Shown here in pieces: positions 1 to 9,859 of a stretch of DNA of 64,000 bases. A program made the translations under genes and the position numbers. Within the stretch, counting starts at the first letter, position 1. The number at the start of each line of letters is the position of its first letter. A model generated the notes under the pieces. The model had not been told where the DNA came from and did no database searches. It worked only from the letters and a program-made list of their open reading frames with translations. The stretch is taken from assembly GCA_038503065.1 (NCBI GenBank), contig JBCAMK010000014.1, positions 1,178,001 through 1,242,000 on the forward strand. The letters are read 5' to 3'. Source of the DNA: Paragyromitra xinjiangensis. Lineage: Eukaryota; Ascomycota; Pezizomycetes; Pezizales; Discinaceae.

Positions 1-1
1 C

Positions 2-838
2 CTATCGACGGCCTTCCACTCACAGACAGATGGCCAAACGGAACGGGTTAACCAGACGCTGGAGCAGTACATGCGTACGTACTGCTCCTATCAACAGGAC
101 GACTGGGCAGAGTCATTACCTCTTGCGGAGTATGCCTATAACTCTGCCATCTCGGAGGCTACCAAGTACTCACCGTTCTGCGCCAACTATGGGTTTGAAC
201 CTAGAACCAACTGGCCTAAACCGAAGCCGTCTACTGAGTGGAGCAATCCAGCGAGTGAGGTGATCATTTCACAGTGGGAAACTATCTGGGGACACATGAA
301 CGCAAACCTGGCAAAGGCAAGACTCCGGATGGCCTGGTGGTATGATAAACACCACATGAAGGCGCCAGAGGTAAAGCCTGGGGATGAAGTGATGCTTGAT
401 TGCTGCAATGTGCAAACAAAGCGGCCGATGAACAAGCTGGACCGCAAGAAGCTCGGTCCCTTCAAAGTTGTGAAGGCTGTAGGCAAGCGTGCTTACCAGC
501 TAGACCTACCCCCACAGATGAAGATTCATCCTGTGTTCCATGTCAGCCTACTGGAACCATATAAAGCTCCTGCAGACCCGCTGAGAAGAGTGCCCCCGCC
601 GGAGCCAGAGGAGATAGAAGGCCAGGAGAACTGGGTGGTCAACGAGGTGGTGGATTCGAGGGTGAACCGGCAGGTGAAGAGGGTGGAATACCTAGTGCTC
701 TGGGAAGGATTCGAGCAGGAGGACGCTACTTGGGAACCATGGGAGAACCTGAAGAGGACTGCAGAAGATGCACTCCTGGACTTCCACAAACGCTACCCCA
801 AGAAGCCTAGGGATGCTCGAGTGAAGGGGCTATCGTAG
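2..838 (+). CDS. Ty3/gypsy chromovirus Pol, C-terminal part (integrase end plus chromodomain), partial
   Basis: An open frame enters from the left edge and stops at TAG 836-838. The first residues (FHSQTDGQTERVNQ) are the end of the retroviral-type integrase core. They are followed by the GPY/F-type C-terminal region (KLGPFKVV near 440-470, then HPVFHVSLLEPY near 530-560) and, from about 630, a chromodomain with the aromatic positions VEYLVLWEGF and TWEPWENL. This order (integrase core, GPY/F, chromodomain) defines chromoviruses, whose chromodomain helps direct integration to marked chromatin. The frame is intact in the visible part. Gag, protease, RT and RNase H would lie left of the window. 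Confidence 0.95.
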   Translation, partial: LSTAFHSQTDGQTERVNQTLEQYMRTYCSYQQDDWAESLPLAEYAYNSAISEATKYSPFCANYGFEPRTNWPKPKPSTEWSNPASEVIISQWETIWGHMNANLAKARLRMAWWYDKHHMKAPEVKPGDEVMLDCCNVQTKRPMNKLDRKKLGPFKVVKAVGKRAYQLDLPPQMKIHPVFHVSLLEPYKAPADPLRRVPPPEPEEIEGQENWVVNEVVDSRVNRQVKRVEYLVLWEGFEQEDATWEPWENLKRTAEDALLDFHKRYPKKPRDARVKGLS

Positions 839-1017
839 CCATGTTTCCTTTGTCTTTATTTCCTATCAACGATACAAGCTACCTTTCCTGCATTTCGATC
901 ATTTCCTATCGGCGATATTCTCTCTTCATTCATTTCACTTGTACAACACCACCATAGACCATAGACCTAGACCTAGACATAGAACGAGTATTGTAACTTG
1001 ACCCTGAGGGCAGGTTC

Positions 1018-1033
1018 TTGGAGAGGGAGGTAC
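1018..1033 (+). promoter_or_regulatory. Polypurine tract of the chromovirus
   Basis: A purine-rich run (GGAGAGGGAGG) lies directly before the LTR start at 1034. This is the expected place for the primer of plus-strand DNA synthesis in an LTR retrotransposon. Confidence 0.75.
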
Positions 1034-1734
1034 TGTAACGGGTACGCCGTTACTGCCTCTAGTATGTGTAGTAGATAGGGCCGGACTGATGGGACTGTAG
1101 GAGCCTGTATGGGTGGGGTTGCTCCCACATGCAGAGAGCTACCGCGTCCCACTGATCTGGTTGATACAGAGGAACCGCATGTGCGTAAGCTGACGAGCTG
1201 ACGGCACATAGACGGCTGCATCTACCACTCCGAGGAAGTGGTAGAGTTCTGAATCAACCTGTGCAGTATGCATCAGCGGAAGCTGATAGGCAACGCACTG
1301 GCAGCGCTATCTACAGGTAATACACAGGCGGATTAGACTGAACTGCGCCGTGCATGTAGGACTGCAGTGTGCAGGACTATGCCGGTGGTTCATAGAGTCT
1401 AGAGTGGTCAGATTGCTAATGGAGGTGCGGCAGCTCTTGGAGCATAGCCCCCGGAAGTACGGAAGGTCTTCCAGAGTAGAACACCAGTCCATTTGGCAAT
1501 GGGACTCCGGGTCAAACCCAGTCCCCCACTAGAGCACGGCAGAGCGAGGACTGCGGAACGCAGGTGTTAAATACATCGCGAATGCTCCACCCTGCTGCTC
1601 TATTCTTCAAGGATAATTGAGCCCTTAAGATTCTTGAGTAGTTTGCACGAAAGAATCGGATTCTGAACCTGATCTACATCCATTTCGCAACGGCCGTACA
1701 CCTAGCCTATCTGCCTAGGCCTACCCCCGTTACA
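1034..1734 (+). repeat. 3' LTR of the chromovirus (701 bp)
   Basis: It starts TGTAACGGG and ends CCCGTTACA, so the usual TG...CA ends are part of a 9-bp terminal inverted repeat. The polypurine tract is immediately upstream. LINE ORF1 sequence resumes immediately downstream. Comparison with the uninterrupted LINE copy near 13,440-13,460 (complement) gives CACAC at 1735-1739 as the likely 5-bp target duplication. Its partner should sit left of the window, before the 5' LTR. Confidence 0.88.
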
Positions 1735-1735
1735 C

Positions 1736-3103
1736 ACACATCCTCTATCATTTAGGAACACTTTGGGAGGAATTGACCTCACCTACGAGCCAGAACCAAT
1801 GACCAGGACCAGATCCGCAGCTGGCCCGTCAAAGAGAACCTTTGGCAACCAACAACAATCTGCTCCCCCTCCCAAACGCACTCCCAGCTACTTTGCACTC
1901 CCAATGAGTCAAAACGACGTCAACCAACACCTTATGGCACAGAACGAACACCTGAATAAGGAAATCGCTGAGCTTAAGATGATGGTTAGCAATCTCACCA
2001 CCCAAATCTCAACCTCCCTGGGCTCCATGAGCCACACTGTGATCGGGAAAGTGGATTCAATCCACCGCACCCTGAAAGCAACTCCTGTTGTACCAGCAAT
2101 CACAGCAACAACAATCCCCACCGCTCCCCAACAATCAAAGAAGAACAAGGGAAAGGGAAAGGCAACTGAAAACGCGCCAGCACCTCCTCCCCCCCCTCCA
2201 CCTCCTGCACCAAAGACTTGGGCCACTGTGGCGAAAGATGGAAAGCCTGCAAAGGCCAACACTGATACCCCCACAACCCCAACCCCAGAACTCACCAAGA
2301 ACATGATTGTCCAGCGCAGTGGTGATCAGAAAGAAGAAAGCCTCAACCTCCTTGTCCTGCGCAACACCATCAACAAAGAACTCCTGACTGCCAAAGCACC
2401 AGAAAGCCTCCAGATCTCAGGAATCTCCTGGAACCTGAAAGCAAATCTCCTGCTTTACACTCGCAATGGATTCACCAGCACTGACTTTGACCTTCACAAG
2501 GCCACCATTGAGAAAGTTGTGAAAGAAAGCGATGAGAAAGCTCTCTTTCTCTCCAAACAGGAGTCCTGGCACAAGGTTGCCATTCACGGAGTCCCAATCA
2601 TGGAATACCCTGACAATCGTACCGGCATGAGCGACCTGCAAAATGAACTGGAATACCAAAACAGTGATCTCAAACTGGCAGCACCTCCTCGCTACATGAC
2701 CCACCCTGACAAGAGAAATGGAAAGTCCCACAGCTTGGTGATGATTGCCATCACCAGCAAAAGCATATACAACAAACTGATCAAAAACGGGATCCTCATC
2801 TTCGGCCAAAGACACAGGACCGGAGCTTACTTGACTGCGCGCCCTGGTGACCAATGTTCTAACTGTCAAAAGTTTGGACACAAGTTCCAGAGATGCCCCT
2901 CCTCCAAGCCAGCCTGTGCCTATTGTGGACACGACCATGCTACCAACAAGCACTTCTGTGGGACTTGCAGAGCCACTGACTCCTGCGCCCACATGCCTCC
3001 CAAATGCATCAACTGTGGTGGCACACATAAAGCCACTGGCAGATCCTGTGTTGCACGCCCAGACCTCTCCCGAACTGAAAAAGACATCATGGTGGAACAA
3101 TGA
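1736..3103 (+). pseudogene. LINE ORF1 (CCHC RNA-binding protein), 5' truncated by LTR insertion
   Basis: The frame is open from the LTR junction (THPLSFRNTLGG) to TGA 3101-3103. The intact N-terminus is seen only in the - strand copy (start at 13691). Visible parts in order: a short coiled-coil-like stretch (NKEIAELKMMVSNLTTQI, about 1950-2010), a proline/lysine-rich linker with a PPPPPPPP run near 2185-2210, then cysteine-histidine knuckles from about 2854 (CSNCQKFGHKFQRC, then CAYCGHDH...C and CINCGGTH...C). Such ORF1 proteins coat the element RNA in the retrotransposition particle. The stop overlaps the ORF2 start codon by four bases (ATGA, 3100-3103). Only the 5' truncation is an obvious defect. 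Confidence 0.9.
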
Positions 3104-6100
3104 TTGTACAACCAAACCCACACAAGATCCGCCTGATGCAACATAACTGCCGAAGAAACCAAAATGTCATGCTATCCCTCCTCGACTCAGCCTCAGAAAC
3201 GGCTGATATAGTTATTATTCAAGAACCCTTTGTTATGCCCGATACTTCCCCTGACGCACCACCAAACTCCTGGACATCAATATCACATGGGTCATTCGCA
3301 AGGATGATTCCAACCAGCATTAACCGCCCTCGAACCATGACCTTTATATCGAAATCCAACCGCTTCCTGAAATATCAGCCAAGACCCGACATCATCAATA
3401 ACGAGGATGTACAGGCCATAGAGCTGTCAACCCTCTCCATTCCTGCTTTTACCCTCCTCAACATCTACAATGAACAACCTGCAGCATCACAACAAGTTCC
3501 TGACAGCCACCCACAATACACAGTTGAACGTGTACTTGTGGGACTAAAGCTACCAGAACGCTGTATCATGGCAGGTGACTTTAATGCCCACCATCCTCTC
3601 TGGGACTCACGAGTCCGTTCACCAAAACGACATGAAGCACTCCTAGCTATACTAGAAGAGTTCAACTACACCCTCATTAACGAGCCTGATATTTATACCT
3701 ACAACTACCCTACAGGCACTGGCAGATCCGTTTTGGATCTTGCCTTCTCCTCCTCACCGATGACAGACTTGATTATGAACTGGGCAGTCATGGAAGACCT
3801 TGCAACAGGATCCGACCATGAAGTTGTTCAGTTTGAAATTGCCTCTGACTCTTTGGAATGTGCCCCCCCACCATCAACGGAACAATTTAATTGGGCCAAG
3901 GCGGACTGGGACGGCTTCCAACAAACTTTCACCCTCTCCTCCATCACCACAAAAGACACCTGGGAGTTCCTACACTCCCACCCAACCCATTCAAACCTTG
4001 ACGAAGCAGCTCAACACCTACGAGATTCAATCATAGCAGCTGCCAACATCCATGTACCGAAACGAAAACCATCGCCCTTCGCCAAACCTTGGTGGAATGA
4101 AGACATCAGAGAAGGACGCAGACACATGAAAACAGCCCTCAGGGACTGGAGAACAGATCAGACTCCAGCCATGTGGCGAAGATTCAAAAACCTGCGAACA
4201 TCCTACTTCAGACGAATCCGGACAGCAAAGAGTGAACACTGGAATACATTCCTAGAAGAAGCTCACGGCAAAGATGTCTTCACAGCAATGAGGTACACCA
4301 AGCCTCGCAGATGTGAACGCACCCCCACCCTACACAATCCCACCACCCTCCAAGAATCCAAAACCTTTGAAGAGAAAGCCAATCTCTTCCGAGCTACCCT
4401 ATTCCCTCCCCCTCCCTCAGTGGAGCTTGATGAACCTGTTCCAGCAGGAAAACACAAGATCCCATGGAAAGACCTCACCAACGATGAGATTCGGAAAGCA
4501 ATCATGACCTCAGCACCAAAGAAAGCACCTGGACCTGATGGAATTGGCTTCCTATGCATTCAAAAAGCATATCAAGTTGACCCGACCCAGTTCAACTCCT
4601 TCTACAAGGCCACCATGAAAGCAGGATACCACCCAACCATATGGCGTGAAGCTACAATTGCAATCATTAGAAAGGCCAATAAACCTGACTATACGATAGC
4701 AAAAGCCTACCGACCAGTATCACTCCTCAACTGCCTCGGCAAAGTCTCAGAAAAGATCATAGCAACCCGATTAGCCTTCATGGCAGAAAGATATCATCTT
4801 CTCCATAGATGGCAAATTGGAGGTCGACCAAAAAGATCAGCTGTCGACGCTTGTATGCTTATCAGCACACTTGCAGATTCAGCCAAAAAGAAAGGCCTAA
4901 CACTCTCTGCACTTTGCATGGACGTGAAAGGTGCATATGACTTTGTATTCAAACGACGACTGATCAAGACCATGATAGAACTGGACCTCCCACTTCCCAT
5001 CTGCCGATGGGTGGACTCCTTCCTCAGCAATCGAACAGCCTGTATGGCATTCGACGGTGAAATTGAAGCCATGGCACCCATTCAAACTGGTATCCCACAA
5101 GGATCTCCCACATCCCCTATCCTCTTCCTCTTATACCTGGCTCCATTGTTCAACGAGCTAGAAGAAAAATATCCTGATTCCACCTGCCCAAGCTACGTCG
5201 ATGATGTAGGCCTCCTGGTTACAGGAAAGTCTGAAGCAGAAAACTCTCGAACCCTGGAAGCAATGGCACTCACCTCCTCCGAATGGGGTGAGAAAAATGC
5301 CTTGTACTTTGACAATCCAAAGACAGAACTCACCCACTTCCACTCCAGACGAACAACTGACACTTCTGATGAAGCCAAAGTCACAATGCCTGACGGCAAC
5401 GTAATTGAGGCTGCAGATGTCCAGCGTTGGCTGGGTGTCTGGTTTGACCGCAAACTCACATTCAAACATCATGTCTAGACCAAAGCTGCCTCCGCACTTA
5501 GAGCCTTCATGGCTATCTCCCGTCTCGCAAACACAGAAAAAGGACTGAGTTACAAGGCACTCCGCCAACTCTACCAAACCTGTGTAGCCACCATCAGTGA
5601 CTTCGGAGCTGAAGTATGGTGGAACGGACAGATTGGACTCAGCAACACCATCCAGAAAGTCCAGAATCAAGCAATGCGCAAGATTGCTGGAGCCTTCAGA
5701 ACCTCACCTGTTCATGCCCTGGAAGCAGAGACAGGACTCCTCCCTACCCCAATCAGATTGGACGAGCTGCAAAGGAAATATGCACTCCGAGTCCTTTCCC
5801 TACCAAACACCCATCCCATCACCTCCCTCTGCCCTGATTCCTGGCCTTCAACCCAGGAAAACGACAACCCAGATAACTCCAACAACACTACATGGCACCA
5901 AGCCACCACCACCTCCCCCAAATATGAAACAAGACTACATAGGATACTGGCATCTACCAACAAATGGATCCAGCCACAATCAGAGATTGAATACGTAGAT
6001 AATCTGGCTTGTCCACCATGGCACCAAAACACCATTGACATCTACATCGACCCTGCAGATAAAGACGCAGCAGCAGAAAACCATCGGAACCACACAGCTG

Positions 6101-6485
6101 GAGACAGTACTAGGACTGATCGCCTAGTCTTCTACACTGATGGCTCCCTCCTGGAAGGCAAAACAGGAGCTGGAGTTGCTGGTTTCCGCAGAGGTCACTC
6201 TGTCGTCAACAAATCCTACCACCTCGGCAAAGAAAACGAAGTCTTTGACGCAGAACTTTATGGTATTGCAAAAGCCACTAAGCATGCAATCCTACAAGTA
6301 CAGCGATCACCTCACCTGACAAACGATGTCTACATCTACTGTGACAACCAAGCAGCAGTGCAACGAATGACCACACCCCTCCCCATGCCTGGCCAACACC
6401 TGGTCATTGAAGCACGCAACAACTTGCTTCAACTCGAAGACAGTGGCATAAAAACCCATGTCTATTGGGTACCAGGACATGTCAA
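3100..6485 (+). pseudogene. LINE ORF2, first part (AP-like endonuclease, reverse transcriptase, start of RNase H), one nonsense codon
   Basis: Translation begins at ATG 3100. An AP-type endonuclease occupies roughly residues 1-250 (AGDFNAHHPLWDS near 157, SDHEVVQF near 237). Reverse transcriptase follows (APKKAPGPDGIGF near 467, GIPQGSPTSP, catalytic YVDD at about 699). RNase H begins near residue 1012 (YTDGS, then AELYGIAKA and YCDNQAAV). One in-frame TAG at 5476-5478 replaces what is most simply a CAG, and the frame continues unchanged after it. At 6486 the half-LINE insertion breaks the last RNase H motif (WVPGHVN); the rest resumes at 8806. The stop and the insertion make this copy defective; otherwise it looks recent. 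Confidence 0.93.
6470..6485 (+). repeat. Left target-site duplication of the + strand half-LINE (16 bp)
   Basis: TACCAGGACATGTCAA at 6470-6485 is repeated exactly at 8806-8821. It is LINE ORF2 sequence (the PGHVN codons), so it dates the half-LINE insertion after the LINE. Confidence 0.95.
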
Positions 6486-8805
6486 CACATAACCGACAAC
6501 AACAACGCCAAAGTGACTTTTTGGTCACAACTCCACCAATACTACTCCGATTAACGAGATTTTTGATTATTCGGAATCAGCTCGCTGCCCTCGTTCGATC
6601 CTGCTATTGTACGTCGAGGTCGCTCTCGATTTGCAAAAGTTGTTGTCGAATTCGCTGTTTTACCCCTCTTTTCCCCCCCAACAACAAAAACCTCACCAAA
6701 CTTTGGCAATCTGCATTTTGCCATAACTCCACCAGTTTTCGTCCGATTAGCTCGACCCCGGGCTTTTTGGAACCGCCTCAGCGCGCCCGTTCGATCGCCC
6801 TTTCGTTCGTTCGGATCCGACCAGAACTGCAGAAGTTCTGATCGATTTCCCACCCCCCTCCGCCAGGGACCCCCTCCAGGGCCCAGCAACCCCCCCCACA
6901 ACACACTCCACCTCCTCCTGTCGGTTCAGGATCCTTCTCTATGTCTTCCTCTTCGTCTAGAGGCAGAGGGAGAGGCAGAGGCTTCAGGTCTCCCTCTTCT
7001 GTGACCAGCTCACCTCAAAACCCGCTCCAAACGCCGTTTGGCGCCCCTACAACACCCCCAAACACCCGTTTTTCGCCTCTGCTCCATGGAGACCCAGAGC
7101 AAACACCTACTCAAGCCCTGCCACTTCGCCCAGCAGTCCCCCTACCTCACTATGCCTCCCTGCCCGCCACAGAGCCCACAGAGAGTGGCTCTGTCCTCCT
7201 GGAAGAGTCTGACTCTGACATGACGGACACTGAGGGACCCCTCACCTTCTCCACCACCCTACCTCCAGTCATCCAGATGGATGATTCTAACAGCAATTTG
7301 GATCGCCTTGGTGCCATTGGTACTGGGGAGAACTACAACCCCTCCCTCTTCGCAGTGATGGATGAGCAGAACAGGCTCATCAAAGCACTCACCAAACGCG
7401 TCAAACAGCTTGAAAAAGCTATCAACACACCCCCTCCAGCCCCTACCTTCCACAACGACCCAGCTCTAGTGGAAAAGGTGGCTACCCTCACCTCCAAGGT
7501 AGCAGACTTGGAACAGAAACGGACTCTCACAACCATTCTGACCTCTGCCAACCTCCCTCTACCTCCAGCAGCTGCTCCCCCGCCAGCCACCACCTCCTGG
7601 GCTCAGGTTGCCTCCAAAAAGGCTCCCAGACCCGCCAGCAAGGCCTCCAAGCCTACCAAACAACCTGCAAACCCCCCAAAACGCGACCGTACCCTCATCA
7701 TCACCAGGAATGGTCTACCCATTCCTGATGACATCACCCCACTCCTCATTCGCAATGCAGTCAATGCTGCTCTGGAAAGGCCATTGATTGCAGAGGTGCG
7801 ATTCACACCAGCTCACCATGTGCAGCTCATTGCTGTCACCTCCACCACCTCTGACTCCCTCCTTAAGCAAAGACAGAAGCTTGAGGAAGTGGTTCGCAAC
7901 ACCATCCCCAATGCCAACAGCATGGAAAAGGAAGCAGTCCTGACCCAGGTTGTTGTGCACAACATTCCCACCTCCATCCCCTCTGGCGAAGAGGGCTTCC
8001 AGCAAATCAGATTTGAGGTTGAGCAGTTTAACCCAGGCACCACCCTACTCCGCAACCCCGTTGGCTCACTAGACCTGAGCAGAGAGGGGAAACAGGCATC
8101 CTCCATGGTTCTTACCATTGTGGGGAAGCAGCCTGCCACCACTGCCCTTGAGAGAGGGCTCTCCATGTTTGGACTTCGTCACAAAGTCACCAAATACCTT
8201 CGCTTTGGGCCAGACACCCAATGTACTACCTGCCTGGCCTTTGGCCACCCACAACAACGCTGTACCAGCAAGACACCCTTCTGCAACATCTGTGCTGGGC
8301 CTCATACAGCATCCTCCCACTCCTGCGCAACCTCCTCTTGCACCATCAAGGGAGCTCCCTGCCTCCACACTATCATCCGTTGCAAGAACTGTAACGAACC
8401 GCATCGTGGTAACTTTTCTGGTTGCCTCAAACTCACCCAAGCCAAACTTAGTGCCAGCGAACGTCAGGATCGCATGGTAACTTAAGTTACACCCCACCCT
8501 TATTGATGTATCCAACCTTCAGGGGTCTTTGGACCTGGTGGAAGGAGTGCTATAGGCACAAAGCAAGCGATGGTAAAGGAAGAATGCCCAGGGTAGTCTT
8601 GACACTGTGAGAGGGAGTCACTAGATCGGGGTATTAACACATTCACTGATGACGAGCCTAGAAGAGGCTGAGTTGGAACTGGTGGAGGATTAGTTAGTTT
8701 TGTTTTGTTTTCTTTTATGTTCCTGTTGGGTTTTCTTCTGCTGTACGCCATATCCGTTTCGGATGCATGCGAGTATGAACAATAAATAAATAAATAAATA
8801 AATAA
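6486..8805 (+). mobile_element. ORF1-only non-LTR element ('half-LINE'), + strand copy, inserted in LINE ORF2
   Basis: About 2.32 kb, flanked by an exact 16-bp duplication and ending in (AATA)n. It holds a roughly 450-bp 5' UTR, one ORF (6941-8485) and a roughly 320-bp 3' UTR, with no endonuclease or RT. Its first ~70 bp (from CGACAACAACAACGCC) are nearly identical to the 5' end of the Tad-like LINE seen in complement at about 14,235-14,305. Its 3' UTR shares short blocks with the LINE 3' UTR, including CCATATCCGTTTCGGAT. The shared ends suggest it is moved by the LINE's enzymes; this is inference. A second copy lies at 11,082-13,378. Confidence 0.88.
6941..8485 (+). CDS. Half-LINE ORF1 protein (CCHC, 514 aa)
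   Basis: Intact frame from ATG 6941 to TAA 8483-8485. The N-terminus is arginine-glycine and serine rich (SSSSSRGRGRGRGF) and is followed by a long proline/serine/threonine-rich region. A short coiled coil lies near residues 139-165 (DEQNRLIKALTKRVKQLEKA). A basic linker follows (KKAPRPASKASKPTK), then an RNA-recognition-like middle, then C-terminal cysteine-histidine knuckles from about 8224 (CTTCLAFGHPQQRC, CNICAGPH, CKNCNEPHRGNFSGC). The layout matches LINE ORF1 nucleic-acid chaperones, but its sequence is distinct from the ORF1 of the neighbouring LINE. An intact ORF in an element lacking RT suggests the protein still has a role in cis. Confidence 0.88.
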   Translation: MSSSSSRGRGRGRGFRSPSSVTSSPQNPLQTPFGAPTTPPNTRFSPLLHGDPEQTPTQALPLRPAVPLPHYASLPATEPTESGSVLLEESDSDMTDTEGPLTFSTTLPPVIQMDDSNSNLDRLGAIGTGENYNPSLFAVMDEQNRLIKALTKRVKQLEKAINTPPPAPTFHNDPALVEKVATLTSKVADLEQKRTLTTILTSANLPLPPAAAPPPATTSWAQVASKKAPRPASKASKPTKQPANPPKRDRTLIITRNGLPIPDDITPLLIRNAVNAALERPLIAEVRFTPAHHVQLIAVTSTTSDSLLKQRQKLEEVVRNTIPNANSMEKEAVLTQVVVHNIPTSIPSGEEGFQQIRFEVEQFNPGTTLLRNPVGSLDLSREGKQASSMVLTIVGKQPATTALERGLSMFGLRHKVTKYLRFGPDTQCTTCLAFGHPQQRCTSKTPFCNICAGPHTASSHSCATSSCTIKGAPCLHTIIRCKNCNEPHRGNFSGCLKLTQAKLSASERQDRMVT

Positions 8806-9443
8806 TACCAGGACATGTCAATGTTGCCGGCAACGAGCTAGCTGATAAGCTCGCCAAGATAGGAGCCCAAGGAACCAGGATAGAATCAGATGTCCTCACC
8901 TCCATCACATACCTCAAGAGAAACATCAAGGAACACTCCCTGATGACATGGAAAGCCAAATGGAAGCAGGCAAAGAAAGGCCGCAGCTACTACGGACAAC
9001 CAGCACTGAAACCAAGTGCCCCGCTGAGGGGAAACATCCCCAGAAGAACAGCCTCCACCATCACTCAAATGAGAACCGGACATGGATACACCAAATCCTA
9101 CCTTGCCAGAATCCCCACCAACAACATTGAAGACACCAAATGCAAATGTGGCTTTGATAACCAAACACCTCAACACCTACTGCTAGAGTGTGGCCAGGAA
9201 CCACTTCCTACCCATCGCAAAGCACTCAAAGCAGCCCTCAAACCAATGCCACTCACATGGAAAACTGCGATGCATACCAATGCTGGCCTGGCTGCCACCA
9301 TTGAAACATTCCTCACACCTACCCAAATCGCTACCAGAAATTGGACCCTGGAACGACAAGAAGACAACAGGTACTCCCACCAAGGAATATACCTCTACAA
9401 TGACGAAGAGGAAGAGAGCGAAAGAGAAAGAGAGAACGGCTAG
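8806..9443 (+). pseudogene. LINE ORF2, last part (RNase H end and C-terminal CCHC)
   Basis: The ORF2 frame resumes after the duplicated target site: PGHVNVAGNELADKLAKIG carries the final RNase H acidic motif. The C-terminal region follows with the conserved CKCGF...HLLLEC knuckle (about 9139-9192), typical of LINEs of this type, and an acidic/arginine tail ending at TAG 9441-9443. The 3' UTR (9444-9846) shows no other gene and ends in poly(A). Confidence 0.9.
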
Positions 9444-9859
9444 TAAGAACGGGCTATAGGCCCAAAGCATGCGATGGTGAAGGATGATAGAAAATTGATG
9501 AATACCCTGAAAGTGGGGTGAGATGGAACATGACCGTGTGGAGGATTTCTGATTATAAAAACTGTTTGAGTATTTCCCTATGATTTTACCCTGTCGACTG
9601 ATAATCCGTTCGTTTCTACTGTTCGGTAGAACTTTGAGATAAAAATTGTTATTTCCTCTTTTGTTATTTTCCTTTTGTTATTTTGTTTTGATTTATGTTT
9701 TGTTTTCGCAAAAGAATATCTGATGTGGATATCTACTAATTAGTTGGTTCATGTTCGCGGAGGATTTTCTTTTGTTAGTTATTGTACAGTCATGGGGTTT
9801 CCTTTCATTGTATGCCATATCCGTTACGGATTTATGCAATATGAGCAAAAAAAAAAAAA

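Larger units (their letters stand above)
1735..9859 (+). mobile_element. Tad-like non-LTR retrotransposon (LINE), + strand copy, 5' end cut by the chromovirus and body split by a half-LINE
   Basis: The copy carries ORF1 with CCHC knuckles and ORF2 with endonuclease, RT, RNase H and a C-terminal CCHC. A 3' UTR follows, ending in 13 A residues (9847-9859). The 5' part is missing because the chromovirus LTR ends at 1734 inside ORF1. A 2.3-kb half-LINE (6486-8805) interrupts the RNase H region. After the poly(A) tail the sequence passes directly into ORF1 of a - strand copy of the same LINE, so this copy appears to have inserted into its own relative. Domain order and fungal host point to the Tad group; the clade is inferred, not tested by phylogeny. 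Confidence 0.9.

Noticed and set aside
1485..1530. A tRNA-like 3' half in the LTR (CTCCGGGTCAAACCCAG)
   Set aside because: No matching acceptor, D or anticodon arms upstream, and it lies inside an LTR.
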